Origin: Halioglobus sp.
Lineage (GTDB): Bacteria; Pseudomonadota; Gammaproteobacteria; Pseudomonadales; Halieaceae
Assembly: GCA_020443425.1 (NCBI GenBank)
Contig: JAGRIE010000007.1
Coordinates: 8,868 to 72,867 of the forward strand
Direction of reading: 5' to 3'
DNA: 64,000 nt
Shown: positions 26,762-36,193 of the stretch, in pieces
Numbering within the stretch: position 1 is the first letter of the stretch
Layout: each line of letters begins with the position of its first letter
Program-made: the position numbers and the translations under genes
The notes under the pieces: model-generated
Databases searched by the model: none
The model's input: the letters and a program-made list of their open reading frames with translations, nothing else
Told to the model about the DNA's origin: nothing

Positions 26762-28702
26762 ATGGATTTCTTTGCGCAGCAGGACCTGGCCCGGCGCAAC
26801 ACGCGCTGGCTGGTCGCGCTGTTCCTGCTGGCAGTGCTGCTGCTGGTGCTGCTGACCAACGCCGTGGTGGCTGCCTTCCTGTTCTTCAGCCAGGACTACA
26901 ACATCTACAGCGGCAGTCGCGAAGGGATGTCGGGGTTTCTCTCCTACTTCAGCTGGGCGCGGTTCGGCACCATTGGCGCTGCCATCAGCGGCACCGTTGC
27001 GGTGGTGGTGCTGGCGATGTGGATCCACCTGTCGACCGGTGGCAAAACGGTGGCGGAGAGCATGGGCGGCACGCGGATTCTGCCGCAGTCGCGCGATACC
27101 GCGGAACGCCGCTGCCTCAATGTCGTCGAGGAGATGGCGCTGGCCGCCAATATGCCGGTGCCGCCGGTATATGTGCTGAATGAAGAGCGTGGTATCAACG
27201 CCTTCGCCGCCGGTGTCACACCTGCCGACGCCGTAGTCGCGGTCACCCGGGGCGCCATCGAGCACCTCAGGCGCCACGAGTTGCAGGGCGTCATCGCCCA
27301 CGAGTTCAGCCACATACTGAACGGGGATATGCGGCTCAATATCCGTCTGGCGGCGATGCTGAAAGGCATCACCTTCATCGGCGATATCGGGCGCCTGCTG
27401 CTGCGCAGTGGCGCCCGTATTCGCACCGGCAATGATGCGCGCGGCAATGCCGTGCTGCCGCTGCTGGGAATAGCGCTGTGGTTGCTGGGCCTGCTCGGCG
27501 GTCTCTCCGCCGGCTTTATCAAGGCCGCCATCTCGCGCCAGAAGGAGTACCTGGCAGACGCCAGCGCCGTTCAATTCACCCGCAGCGCCGACGGCATCGG
27601 CAGCGCACTCAAAGTGATCGGGGGCTATATACCCGGCACCCTGGTGCACGCTGCGCGCGCCACCGAACTGTCCCATATTTTCTTTGGACGGGTGACACAC
27701 CGGCTGTGGCAGCTGTTCGACACCCACCCGCCGCTGCGCGAGCGCATCCTGCGTGTGGACCCGCAGTGGGACGGCCAGTACATCCAGCGCAAACCCTCGC
27801 GCTACAACTGGCAGAAAAATCGCGCGGACGCCGCCGCCGTGGGCGTCGGTCGCGCTGCCGTGGTGGCGGCCGCCGCGGCCAGTGCGCTCGCAGACACGTC
27901 CGAACAGGGCCTGGAGGCCGACGCGACATTCGACACCGACCCCGCTGCACTGGAGCGTGAGACCGCCACGCGCGAAGACATTCCGCTGGCATTCGTGCAG
28001 CACAGCCACGAACCGCTCGGCGCCCAGGCGCTGGTCTTTGCGCTGTTGATGAGCGAGGAGCCGGCGCTGCAGCAGGCGCAACTGGCTATCGTCGCCGGCA
28101 CCGGCATCCACGGCCTGGAACTGCTGACGCACACACTGCGCCCTGGCATTCACCAGCTGGGGGCACCGCGTCGGCTGCCGCTGGTGGAGCTTTGCCTGCC
28201 GGCGCTGAAGGCGATGTCTGCGCAGCAGTACCAGGTATTCAGGCGCACCCTGCTGCAACTGATCAGGTCGGACCAGCGGATCGAGTTGCACGAGTGGTGC
28301 CTGTTCCAGTTGCTGCGGCACTACCTGGACCCCGAGTTCCTGCCGACCCGGCCCAGCCGCCCGCGCTATCGCCGTCTGGAGCAGGTCGCCCCACCCGTGC
28401 AGACGGTGCTGTCAATGCTGGCCCACGAGGGTGGCGGCGAGCCCGCAGCGGTGTTCCGGCTGGGCGCACAGACACTGGGCCTGCCAGCACTGGCACTGCA
28501 GCCGCAGGAATCCTGCACCGTTGCCGGCTTCTCGCGGGCGGTTATCACCCTGGCTGACTGCTACCCCCTGCTCAAACCGCGCCTGCTGAAAGCCATGACC
28601 CTGGCCGCCAGCGACGACGGTGTGCTGAGCGCCGTTGAATGGGAAATTATCGCCAGCACCGCCGCCGTGATGGACTGCCCGCTGCCCTCCCCCTGCGAAT
28701 AA
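26762..28702 (+). CDS. M48-family membrane metallopeptidase (HtpX-like) with long C-terminal extension
   Basis: A 646-residue protease. Two N-terminal membrane helices (about 15-42 and 68-90) precede the catalytic region with zinc motif HEFSH at 180-184 (GVIAHEFSHILNGD) and the third ligand in KEYLADASAVQFTR near 258. Two more hydrophobic segments lie between. About 300 C-terminal residues after the THPPLRERI segment have no family I recognise; HtpX itself is about 290 residues. ATG 26762 is preferred over an in-frame GTG two codons upstream. It pairs with LemA, a common arrangement thought to serve membrane-protein quality control. Confidence 0.85.
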   Translation: MDFFAQQDLARRNTRWLVALFLLAVLLLVLLTNAVVAAFLFFSQDYNIYSGSREGMSGFLSYFSWARFGTIGAAISGTVAVVVLAMWIHLSTGGKTVAESMGGTRILPQSRDTAERRCLNVVEEMALAANMPVPPVYVLNEERGINAFAAGVTPADAVVAVTRGAIEHLRRHELQGVIAHEFSHILNGDMRLNIRLAAMLKGITFIGDIGRLLLRSGARIRTGNDARGNAVLPLLGIALWLLGLLGGLSAGFIKAAISRQKEYLADASAVQFTRSADGIGSALKVIGGYIPGTLVHAARATELSHIFFGRVTHRLWQLFDTHPPLRERILRVDPQWDGQYIQRKPSRYNWQKNRADAAAVGVGRAAVVAAAAASALADTSEQGLEADATFDTDPAALERETATREDIPLAFVQHSHEPLGAQALVFALLMSEEPALQQAQLAIVAGTGIHGLELLTHTLRPGIHQLGAPRRLPLVELCLPALKAMSAQQYQVFRRTLLQLIRSDQRIELHEWCLFQLLRHYLDPEFLPTRPSRPRYRRLEQVAPPVQTVLSMLAHEGGGEPAAVFRLGAQTLGLPALALQPQESCTVAGFSRAVITLADCYPLLKPRLLKAMTLAASDDGVLSAVEWEIIASTAAVMDCPLPSPCE

Positions 28703-28834
28703 CCAAATCCGTGCAAGCCGGGCGTACCGACTTTCGCATCGCGTGATCTGTGCTAGGTTTATACAGACTGTTGCGCTGGGGCAGGGAAGCCCGGGCAGAC
28801 AGCCAAACCCACCTGAAACCACGACAAGGATGTT

Positions 28835-29236
28835 ATGGCTATGGAGCATTCACAGATATCGCACAACGGTTGGGATGACACCCTGCCACCCCCGGATAAG
28901 CCGGCCTACCTCTCCCTCTCCCGAACCACCGATCGCGTACTGCAAATCCTGCTGGGAGGCGATCTCGCCCGCTTGCGCGCCGATTCCGTCGCTGAATCAC
29001 TGGGTATGAGCAGCACCACACTGCGGCGTCGATTGCGGGCTGACCACACCTGCTACCAGTTCTTGCTGGACCGGGCGCGGCAGTATCGCTGCGAGCAGGT
29101 GCTGCGCACGATGTGGCGACCGGGCAAATGCCTGGCCGATGAACTGGGCTATCTGGAAGTGAACAGCTTCTACCGCGCGTTCAGGCGCTGGACCGGCCTG
29201 AGCTACAGCGAATACAAGCTGAAGCACCTGTCCTGA
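28835..29236 (+). CDS. Short AraC-type DNA-binding regulator
   Basis: A 133-residue protein made almost entirely of the AraC double helix-turn-helix. The first HTH is in ADSVAESLGMSSTTLRRRL and the second in CLADELGYLEVNSFYRAF with the family end RRWTGLSYSEYK. There is no ligand-binding N-domain; the first 30 residues are unstructured. AAGGA stands five bases before the ATG. A strong terminator follows, so it is a single-gene unit. Its regulon is unknown. Confidence 0.85.
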   Translation: MAMEHSQISHNGWDDTLPPPDKPAYLSLSRTTDRVLQILLGGDLARLRADSVAESLGMSSTTLRRRLRADHTCYQFLLDRARQYRCEQVLRTMWRPGKCLADELGYLEVNSFYRAFRRWTGLSYSEYKLKHLS

Positions 29237-29303
29237 ACCCGGCTCGTAGGGCCGGCAGGGGTCTCCACCCGTCACCCGCTGCCAGTATCTCTACAGGCCA
29301 TTT

Positions 29304-29340
29304 GGTGTCCCGGCCGGCCGCGGTCGGGGCACCCTTTTTT
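29304..29340 (+). terminator. Strong rho-independent terminator after the AraC-type gene
   Basis: A 13-bp stem (GGTGTCCCGGCCG with CGGTCGGGGCACC, two G-T pairs) and the loop GCCG is followed by CCTTTTTT. It lies 68 bp after the AraC-type stop. Confidence 0.85.
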
Positions 29341-29392
29341 GCGCTCCTGCCGGGCAGATCGCACGGTGTGTCGTGGCGGCGTCCGCGGTGTA

Positions 29393-30160
29393 TTACAACC
29401 AGCCCTGCCAGCGGTAGACCTGGTACCCCACCAGTTCGTGCAGGGCGTCTGTGCTCTGGTACAGGTTACTCACACTCGGCAGCCAGCCCGGCAGCACCTG
29501 CGCCGAGACCAGCCGTTGATAGTCCGTCGGCGCCGGAATGACCTCCAGGCCCTGGGCCTCGAACAGCGCCACTGAGCGCCGCATGTGATAGGCCGAGGTG
29601 ACCAGCAATATGCGCTCCAGACCCAGCTCCCTGAGCAGCTGCGCGCTGTATACGGCGTTGTCGTGGGTGTTGCGGCTCTCGCTCTCCAGCACTATGCGCT
29701 CAGCCGGGACGCCCATCACCTCCAGCAGCTCGCGCATCTGCTCGGCCTCGGTGCGCGCGCCTTCGACACCGCCACCCGTTGCCACAATCAGCGGCGCTTT
29801 GCCCGCCTTGAACAGCACCACTGCGTGCACCAGGCGATCGGCACGCTGGTTGAGATCGACCAGCGTGCCCATCTGCGTATCACCGCGCAGGGCGCCGCCG
29901 AGCAACACGATGGCGTCAGCCGGGGCAATACTGGCGACATCATGTGGCGGGAATTCACGCTCCAGCGTGCCGGAGAGGTAATTGGCAAAAAAGGACGTCG
30001 AACACAGGTATAACCAGCCGAAGGCCAGCAACACGGTGCAGAAGCTGCCGCGCGACCACTGCAGGCGCCAGAAAACCAGCGCCACCAGACCCAGCAACAG
30101 GCTGAGGCTCAGCGGGTAGATCAGCAGGGACAGCAGCTTAGCGAGAGCGAAAGCCATCAT
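29393..30160 (-). CDS. YdcF/ElyC/SanA-family (DUF218) membrane protein
   Basis: A 255-residue protein with two N-terminal membrane helices (about 5-28 and 35-58) and a DUF218 domain: APADAIVLLGGAL, LIVATGGGVEG, ESESRNTHDNAVYSAQLL and VTSAYHMRRSV. ElyC and SanA relatives affect envelope integrity and undecaprenyl-linked metabolism in E. coli. ATG 30160 is preferred because the 15 codons upstream are basic and not hydrophobic. It lies downstream of galE on the same strand at the edge of the polysaccharide locus, consistent with an envelope role. Confidence 0.85.
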   Translation of the reverse strand: MMAFALAKLLSLLIYPLSLSLLLGLVALVFWRLQWSRGSFCTVLLAFGWLYLCSTSFFANYLSGTLEREFPPHDVASIAPADAIVLLGGALRGDTQMGTLVDLNQRADRLVHAVVLFKAGKAPLIVATGGGVEGARTEAEQMRELLEVMGVPAERIVLESESRNTHDNAVYSAQLLRELGLERILLVTSAYHMRRSVALFEAQGLEVIPAPTDYQRLVSAQVLPGWLPSVSNLYQSTDALHELVGYQVYRWQGWL

Positions 30161-30240
30161 ACGGCACCTGTCCTGTCTGCGCGCAGCCCTCCTGCCGGGG
30201 TGCAAGTGGCAGCAGCCAGCGGCGGGCGGCCCTCACGGCA

Positions 30241-31257
30241 TCAGGCATAGCCACGGGGGTTGTCCGATTGCCAGCGCCATGTGTCCTCACACATCTGTGT
30301 CAGGCTGCGCGAGGCTGTCCACTGCAGTATCTCCCGCGCCAGGCCGGGGTCTGCCCAGCAGGTCGCAATATCGCCGGGGCGGCGGGCGACAATCTCATAG
30401 GGTACCGCCCGGCCGGTGACCCGCTCGAAGGCCGCCACCATCTCCAGTACCGAGATGCCATTCCCGGTCCCCAGGTTGATCGTGTGCAGGCCGGGCTCGC
30501 GGCGAATATAATCCAGCGCGACCACATGCCCCTCCACCAGGTCCATCACATGGATGTAGTCGCGCACACCGGTGCCATCCACGGTCGCGTAGTCATTGCC
30601 AAATACAAACAGCTTGTCGCGCTTGCCGACCGCGACCTGGGCCACAAACGGTATCAGGTTGTTGGGGGTGCCCTGCGGGTCCTCCCCGATACGCCCGCTG
30701 GGGTGCGCGCCGACAGGATTGAAATACCGCAGCCGGCAGATACTCCAGGCCGGGTTGGCCGCATGCCAGTCGGCCAGGATATCCTCGACCATCAGCTTGG
30801 TGCGGCCATAGGGGTTGGTCGGGCCAACCGCGAAATCCTCGCGAATAGGGACAGACACGGGATCGCCGTAAACGGTTGCGGAGGACGAGAACACCAGCTT
30901 GCTGACACCGGCGTCGCACATCGCCGCCAACAGTACCAGCGTGCCCGCCACATTGTTATCGTAGTAGGCCAGCGGCTGCGCCACCGATTCGCCCACCGCC
31001 TTGAGGCCGGCAAAATGCAGTACGGCGTCGACCGGGTACTCACCAAACAAACGGTCGAGGCAGTCCCTATCCCTGATGTCGCCCTGCGTGAACGCCGGCG
31101 CTACACCGGTGATTTCCTGCACGCGCTGCAGCGCGACTGCACTGCTGTTACACAGGTTGTCGATCACCACGACCTGGTAGCCGGCCTCAATCAGCGCGAC
31201 ACATGCATGACTGCCGATGTAACCTGCACCCCCTGTCACCAACACAGTACCGGCCAT
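30241..31257 (-). CDS. galE: UDP-glucose 4-epimerase
   Basis: A 338-residue extended short-chain dehydrogenase. The NAD-binding GGAGYIGSH motif is at the N-terminus, the catalytic Ser and Tyr occur in SSSATVYGDP and NPYGRTKLM, and the RYFNPVGAHPSGRIGEDP stretch is typical of GalE. It interconverts UDP-glucose and UDP-galactose for the nearby polysaccharide genes. An upstream ATG (31266) lies almost on top of the AAGGA site, so the ATG at 31257 is preferred. It is divergent from the next epimerase gene. Confidence 0.95.
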   Translation of the reverse strand: MAGTVLVTGGAGYIGSHACVALIEAGYQVVVIDNLCNSSAVALQRVQEITGVAPAFTQGDIRDRDCLDRLFGEYPVDAVLHFAGLKAVGESVAQPLAYYDNNVAGTLVLLAAMCDAGVSKLVFSSSATVYGDPVSVPIREDFAVGPTNPYGRTKLMVEDILADWHAANPAWSICRLRYFNPVGAHPSGRIGEDPQGTPNNLIPFVAQVAVGKRDKLFVFGNDYATVDGTGVRDYIHVMDLVEGHVVALDYIRREPGLHTINLGTGNGISVLEMVAAFERVTGRAVPYEIVARRPGDIATCWADPGLAREILQWTASRSLTQMCEDTWRWQSDNPRGYA

Positions 31258-31417
31258 AGTCCCCATTTCCTTGTCTTATTGGTCTTCAGCAGCGCAGAGT
31301 ATAACCAATTTGGCCGCGCAGGACGCCCCGTGCGGGCTGGCCGCGACCCGATTCAATGCAAATACGCACAAAACAATTTATCATGCGCCTCCATAGTCGC
31401 GAAGCAGGCCTTTCCCC

Positions 31418-32434
31418 ATGCATGTACTCGTCACCGGCGCAGCTGGCTTTATCGGCTATCACCTCAGTGAAAAACTGCTGGCGCGCGGCGACACCGTCAC
31501 CGGCCTCGACAACCTCAACGACTACTACGAGGTGAGTTTGAAGGAGGCCCGGCTGGCGAGACTGAAGCCGCAGCCCGGCTTCACGTTCGTGAAAGCCGAT
31601 CTGGCGGATCGCGCCGCGATGGAAGCGCTGTTTTCCGGGCAGCACTTCGACGCCGTCGTCAATCTGGCGGCACAGGCCGGCGTGCGCTACTCGCTGGAGA
31701 ACCCGCAGGCGTATATCGACAGCAATATCGTCGGCTTCACCAATGTGCTGGAGTGCTGCCGCCACCACAGTATCGGTCACCTGGTGTACGCCAGCAGCAG
31801 CTCGGTGTACGGCATGAACAGCGCCATGCCGTTTTCCGTGCACGACAATGTAGATCACCCGATCTCGCTCTACGCCGCCAGCAAGAAGTCCAATGAGTTG
31901 ATGGCACACACCTACTCCCACCTGTTCGGGGTTCCCACCACCGGCTTGCGTTTCTTCACTGTCTATGGCCCCTGGGGCCGGCCGGATATGGCGCTGTTCC
32001 TGTTCACCCGGGCAATCCTCGCCGGGGAGCCGATCAAGGTCTTCAACGAGGGCGATATGCGGCGTGACTTCACCTATATCGACGATATCGTCGAAGGGAT
32101 TGTCCGCGTCACCGACAGGCCCGCTGCAGCAAATCCCGACTGGGACGCCAGCTACCCGGACCCGGGCACCAGCAGTGCACCCTACCGCCTGTACAATATC
32201 GGTAACAGTAAGCCGGTACTATTGACTGACTTTATCGAAGCTATCGAGAAGGCACTGGGAACGAAAGCCATACGGGAACTGCTGCCGATGCAGCCCGGTG
32301 ATGTGGCGGCCACGTATGCGGACATTGAGGACCTGGTTGAAGATGTCGACTACCAGCCTCAAACCACGGTGCAGGATGGCATCAACAAATTCATCGCCTG
32401 GTATATGAAACACATGCATAAGGAAACGTTATGA
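31418..32434 (+). CDS. UDP-glucuronate 4-epimerase-like enzyme
   Basis: A 338-residue NAD-dependent epimerase: GAAGFIGYH at the N-terminus, YASSSSVYG and [13 protein letters not shown] for the catalytic Ser and Tyr-x3-Lys, and [20 protein letters not shown], all typical of bacterial UDP-glucuronate epimerases (CapI type). It would make UDP-galacturonate from UDP-glucuronate. The stop overlaps the ugd start by 4 bp (ATGA), so the enzyme that makes its substrate is translationally coupled to it. Confidence 0.92.
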   Translation: MHVLVTGAAGFIGYHLSEKLLARGDTVTGLDNLNDYYEVSLKEARLARLKPQPGFTFVKADLADRAAMEALFSGQHFDAVVNLAAQAGVRYSLENPQAYIDSNIVGFTNVLECCRHHSIGHLVYASSSSVYGMNSAMPFSVHDNVDHPISLYAASKKSNELMAHTYSHLFGVPTTGLRFFTVYGPWGRPDMALFLFTRAILAGEPIKVFNEGDMRRDFTYIDDIVEGIVRVTDRPAAANPDWDASYPDPGTSSAPYRLYNIGNSKPVLLTDFIEAIEKALGTKAIRELLPMQPGDVAATYADIEDLVEDVDYQPQTTVQDGINKFIAWYMKHMHKETL

Positions 32435-33735
32435 ACGTTGTAATGATCGGCGCCGGCTACGTAGGACTGGTGTCGGGGGCCTGTTTTGCCGAGTTCGGTG
32501 CCAATGTCACCTGCCTGGATGTGGACGAGCGCAAGGTCGAGGCACTGGAGAGCGGCAAGATCCCGATCTACGAGCCGGGGCTGGAGGATCTGGTGCAACG
32601 CAATGTGCAGGCGGGCCGCCTGCGGTTTTCGACCTGCTTCAAGGACTGGATCGGCGATGCCGACCTGGTGTTCATCGCGGTCGGCACGCCCACGCGCCGC
32701 GGCGACGGACACGCGGATCTCAAGTATGTATACGCCGCCGCCACCCAGGTCGCCGAACACCTGCAGGGCTATACACTGATCGTGGACAAATCCACAGTGC
32801 CGGTGGGCACCGCGCGCGAAGTCAAACGCCTGATCGCCGAAACCAATCCGCATGCCGACTTCGATATCGCCTCCAACCCCGAGTTTCTGCGGGAGGGCTC
32901 GGCCATCAACGACTTCATGCGGCCTGACCGCGTGGTACTGGGTGTGGAGAACACTCGCGCCGAGGCGCTGCTGCGTGAACTGTACCGCCCACTGTACCTG
33001 ATCGAGGCCCCTTTCCTGATCACCGACCTCGAAAGTGCCGAGATTACCAAATACGCGGCCAATGCCTTCCTGGCGACCAAAATCAGCTTCATCAACGAAG
33101 TCGCCCAGCTGTGTGAAAAGACCGGCGCCGATGTGAGTGCGGTTGCCCGCGGCATGGGGCTGGATGGTCGCATCGGCAAGAAGTTCCTGCACGCGGGCCC
33201 CGGTTATGGCGGCTCCTGCTTTCCCAAGGATACCCAGGCGATGATCCGGATGGCGCAGGACGCCGGCACATCCAGCCGTATCGTCGAGGCTGTGGTCGCC
33301 GCCAACGCGGCACAGAAGTCGCTAATGGTGCTGAAAATCCAGGACGCACTGGGGGGCAGTGTCAGCGGCAAGACAATTGCGGTTCTGGGGCTGACGTTCA
33401 AACCCGAGACCGACGATATGCGCGACGCTCCGTCGCTGACCATCCTGCCGGCGCTGGTCGAACAGGGCGCACATATCAAGGCGCATGATCCACACGGCAT
33501 GGAAGAGGCGGCCAAGGAGCTGCCCGCCGCCATCGAATACACCGACGATATCGACACATTGGTGAGTGATGTCGATGCCATTGTGCTGATGACCGAGTGG
33601 AACCAGTACCGGGGCCTGGACCTGGGCAGGCTGAAGACACTGATGCGCGGCGACGTGTTTGTCGACCTGCGCAATGTCTACGACAAGCAGTGGATGCAGG
33701 AGCACGGGTTCAACTACAGCTGTGTGGGGCGCTGA
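32431..33735 (+). CDS. ugd: UDP-glucose 6-dehydrogenase
   Basis: A 434-residue UGD. It begins [22 protein letters not shown], contains the catalytic cysteine in [13 protein letters not shown] and the [12 protein letters not shown] and STVPVGT segments. It oxidises UDP-glucose to UDP-glucuronate with two NAD+. The product feeds the adjacent 4-epimerase and the UDP-glucuronate decarboxylase at 62 kb, so galacturonate, glucuronate and xylose are likely sugars in the polymer. The start has a good AAGGAA site. Confidence 0.97.
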   Translation: MNVVMIGAGYVGLVSGACFAEFGANVTCLDVDERKVEALESGKIPIYEPGLEDLVQRNVQAGRLRFSTCFKDWIGDADLVFIAVGTPTRRGDGHADLKYVYAAATQVAEHLQGYTLIVDKSTVPVGTAREVKRLIAETNPHADFDIASNPEFLREGSAINDFMRPDRVVLGVENTRAEALLRELYRPLYLIEAPFLITDLESAEITKYAANAFLATKISFINEVAQLCEKTGADVSAVARGMGLDGRIGKKFLHAGPGYGGSCFPKDTQAMIRMAQDAGTSSRIVEAVVAANAAQKSLMVLKIQDALGGSVSGKTIAVLGLTFKPETDDMRDAPSLTILPALVEQGAHIKAHDPHGMEEAAKELPAAIEYTDDIDTLVSDVDAIVLMTEWNQYRGLDLGRLKTLMRGDVFVDLRNVYDKQWMQEHGFNYSCVGR

Positions 33736-33762
33736 CCCGGTGCCCGCCACAAGCGATCGCTG

Positions 33763-34833
33763 ATGCCCTCGAACTGGACGATGTTTGCGGCGCTGTGTCG
33801 CATAATCGGTGGCCGGGGTCGCGACACACTGCAGGACTGCGTTGACCGCGGGGATATGCCGCAGATGATCGCCATGGCCACCGCGCAGGACGTGCTGCCC
33901 GCGCTGGCAGCACGCTGCTACGAACAGGCGGACTGGGCCGATGCGCTCAGCGCGCAACAGCATCAATCGCTGCGCAGCGCCCTGCTGGACAACACCCGCC
34001 GCAATATGCAGATCATGGTGCAGAGTATCAGCATGATCCGCGCCCTGAATGACGCCGGCATCACACCGCTGCTGCTGAAGGGAACCGCGCAGCTGCTTAC
34101 AGTGAACCGGCAAAGGCCCGGGTTTCGCAAGCAGGCCGATATCGACTTTACCGTACCAGCCGCGTCCCTGCTGGGCGCCGGTGAGGCGCTGCTGGCGCAG
34201 GGCTATGACTTCTACCGGGACGGCGAGATTCTGGCCGGTCCGGCACATGCGCTCGGCGACACGGCGACAGCACTCAGGACCGACGCTGCCCACCACCATC
34301 TGCCGCCGCTGGCTAAAGACGGCCAGGCCGCCTGTGTCGAGCTGCACCGCCACTTTCTGCCGAAACGATTCCAGCACCGGGTGGCGCTGGCCGGGCTGTT
34401 CGACACTGCGGTCGAACACCGTATCGAGGGCGCTGCTTTCCTCGTGCCCTCGACAGAGTACCAGCTCATTCATATGGTGCTGGGCAAGCTGGTACACGAC
34501 GGCTACCTGGCCCGCAGGATGTTCCCCATCCGCGAGGCGGCTGACTATATAGCATTGCTGGACAGCGCAGACGGCGAGTTCGACAGCGAGTGGGTGGCGG
34601 GACAGTGTGGCAGGGCCTACCGTATTTTTGCCCAGCTGGTCAGCGAGCTGATGAACTACCCCCCAGCTGCCCCGGATTCACAGGCGGCGATCAGGCACCG
34701 TATCGGGATGATGCGCATGCGATACGATTCCACCGCTCCGGCCAGGCTGCTGGACGGCTATGCCCGGGCCGGGCATCTGACCTCGGCGCTGTGGTACAGC
34801 CCCTCAAAGCTGCCGGCCTTCCTGCGCCGCTGA
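33763..34833 (+). CDS. Uncharacterised nucleotidyltransferase (PF14907-like)
   Basis: A 356-residue protein with the minimal nucleotidyltransferase signature: LLLKGTAQLL (residues about 105-114) then RKQADIDFTVP with the metal-binding Asp-x-Asp (D-I-D). This matches the family of putative nucleotidyltransferases found in RiPP clusters and in polysaccharide loci alongside HPr-kinase-like proteins; the kinase of that kind here lies at 47.8 kb. It is placed between ugd (27 bp after it) and the flippase, a position normally held by polysaccharide genes. The target of nucleotide transfer is unknown. Confidence 0.72.
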   Translation: MPSNWTMFAALCRIIGGRGRDTLQDCVDRGDMPQMIAMATAQDVLPALAARCYEQADWADALSAQQHQSLRSALLDNTRRNMQIMVQSISMIRALNDAGITPLLLKGTAQLLTVNRQRPGFRKQADIDFTVPAASLLGAGEALLAQGYDFYRDGEILAGPAHALGDTATALRTDAAHHHLPPLAKDGQAACVELHRHFLPKRFQHRVALAGLFDTAVEHRIEGAAFLVPSTEYQLIHMVLGKLVHDGYLARRMFPIREAADYIALLDSADGEFDSEWVAGQCGRAYRIFAQLVSELMNYPPAAPDSQAAIRHRIGMMRMRYDSTAPARLLDGYARAGHLTSALWYSPSKLPAFLRR

Positions 34834-34888
34834 TGCCTGCCCTCACCTCGACAGGCACTGGGAGGCATTACGGGAGCACATTCCTGCA

Positions 34889-36193
34889 GTGACTGACGAC
34901 CCTGACCGTGTATTGCAGCGCAGCGGACTGCTCAGGCTGTTTTCCGGCAGCTTCCTGATCCGCATTACATACTATGTGTTCGGCTTCGTGAACTCGGTGC
35001 TACTGGCGCGCTTCCTCGGCGCCGAGAGCTACGGCGTCTATGTGTACGTCCTGAGTATCGTTGCGCTGTTGAGCGTACCCACCCAGTTCGGCATGCCGAT
35101 GCTGGTAATGCGGGAGTTCTCCGCGCTGCAGGCAAAGGCACAATGGGCGTATATGAAAGGCCTGGCCCTGCGCTCGCACCAGTTTGTCGCGGTGGTGGCG
35201 ACCGTGGTCTGTCTCAGTGCCGCCCTGTGGCTGTGGCTGAATCCCGCGGGTTATGCGCCCGAGAAACGCCAGGCGCTGCTACTCGGCCTGCTGCTGGTTC
35301 CGCTGCTGTCACTGGGTGCGCTGCGCGACGCCATGCTGGGTGGCCTGCGGCATATCATACTGGCGCAGTTGCCCGAGAGCGTGATCCGTCCACTGCTGCT
35401 GATGCTGGGTTTGCTGGTGGCGATGTTCCTGTTGCCGGTGAACGCATCCGCAGACAATGTCATCGTCTACTACGCCGGCTGCTCCCTGGTTGCGTTTCTA
35501 TCGGGCTGGGCGCTTTTCAGGCGGCGCACACCCGATGGTCTGGCATCGGCCGCGGCGGCGTTCGCCACGCAGAAGTGGTTTGCCGCAGCGCTGCCGATCG
35601 GCCTGACCGCCGGCATGCAGGTGCTGAATATGCAGCTGAGCATCGTACTGCTGGAGTTCTACAGCAGCGATGCCGAAATCGCGTTCTACCGCGTGGCCAC
35701 CCTCGGCGCGAGCTTTGTGGTGATTATCCTGCAGGTCAGCAACACTGTGGTTTCGCCGTATATCTCGCGCCTGCACGCGCAGCAGGATATGCGCGGTATT
35801 GAAACGCTGGTGGGGCGATCGAACAAACTCGTTATTCTGGCCACGATACCGCTGGTGCTGGGCATCGTGATCGCCGGTCCGTGGCTGCTGGCCACCTTCT
35901 ATGGCGCTGAGTTCGGCGCAGCCTACCTGCCGCTGCTGTTGCTGACGGCCGGGCAGGCAGTCAATGCGCTGCTGGGAACCGTGGGGGCCCTGCTCAATAT
36001 GACGGGCCACCAGCGCGATATCACCCAGGCCACGAGTGTCGCGCTGGCCCTGAATATCGCGCTGCATCTGCTGCTGTTGCCGAGATTCGGCCTCGAGGGC
36101 GCGGCCTTTTCCTCGATGACAATGCTGGTGACATGGAACCTGATACTGTGGTTCAGGGTAAAGCAGCGACTTCGAATCAGGTACTATCTGTAG
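34889..36193 (+). CDS. Wzx-type polysaccharide flippase
   Basis: A 434-residue membrane protein of the MATE-like polysaccharide transporter superfamily with about 12-14 hydrophobic segments. It begins LRLFSGSFLIRITYYVFGFVN. The ARFLGAESYGVYVYVLSI stretch is typical of Wzx/RfbX. It would flip undecaprenyl-linked repeat units across the inner membrane. The start is GTG, ten bases after GGGAGC. Its 3' end overlaps the convergent glycosyltransferase by 17 bp. Confidence 0.9.
   Translation: MTDDPDRVLQRSGLLRLFSGSFLIRITYYVFGFVNSVLLARFLGAESYGVYVYVLSIVALLSVPTQFGMPMLVMREFSALQAKAQWAYMKGLALRSHQFVAVVATVVCLSAALWLWLNPAGYAPEKRQALLLGLLLVPLLSLGALRDAMLGGLRHIILAQLPESVIRPLLLMLGLLVAMFLLPVNASADNVIVYYAGCSLVAFLSGWALFRRRTPDGLASAAAAFATQKWFAAALPIGLTAGMQVLNMQLSIVLLEFYSSDAEIAFYRVATLGASFVVIILQVSNTVVSPYISRLHAQQDMRGIETLVGRSNKLVILATIPLVLGIVIAGPWLLATFYGAEFGAAYLPLLLLTAGQAVNALLGTVGALLNMTGHQRDITQATSVALALNIALHLLLLPRFGLEGAAFSSMTMLVTWNLILWFRVKQRLRIRYYL

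Noticed and set aside
26738..28321. Open frame of 527 codons opposite the M48 protease
   Set aside because: It shadows a clearly real protease gene and has low-complexity Gln/Arg/His composition.
30268..31470. Open frame of 400 codons opposite galE
   Set aside because: Antisense to a well identified epimerase and runs into the next gene; no family features.
33322..34497. Open frame of 391 codons opposite ugd and the nucleotidyltransferase
   Set aside because: It spans two real genes on the other strand and lacks any motif.
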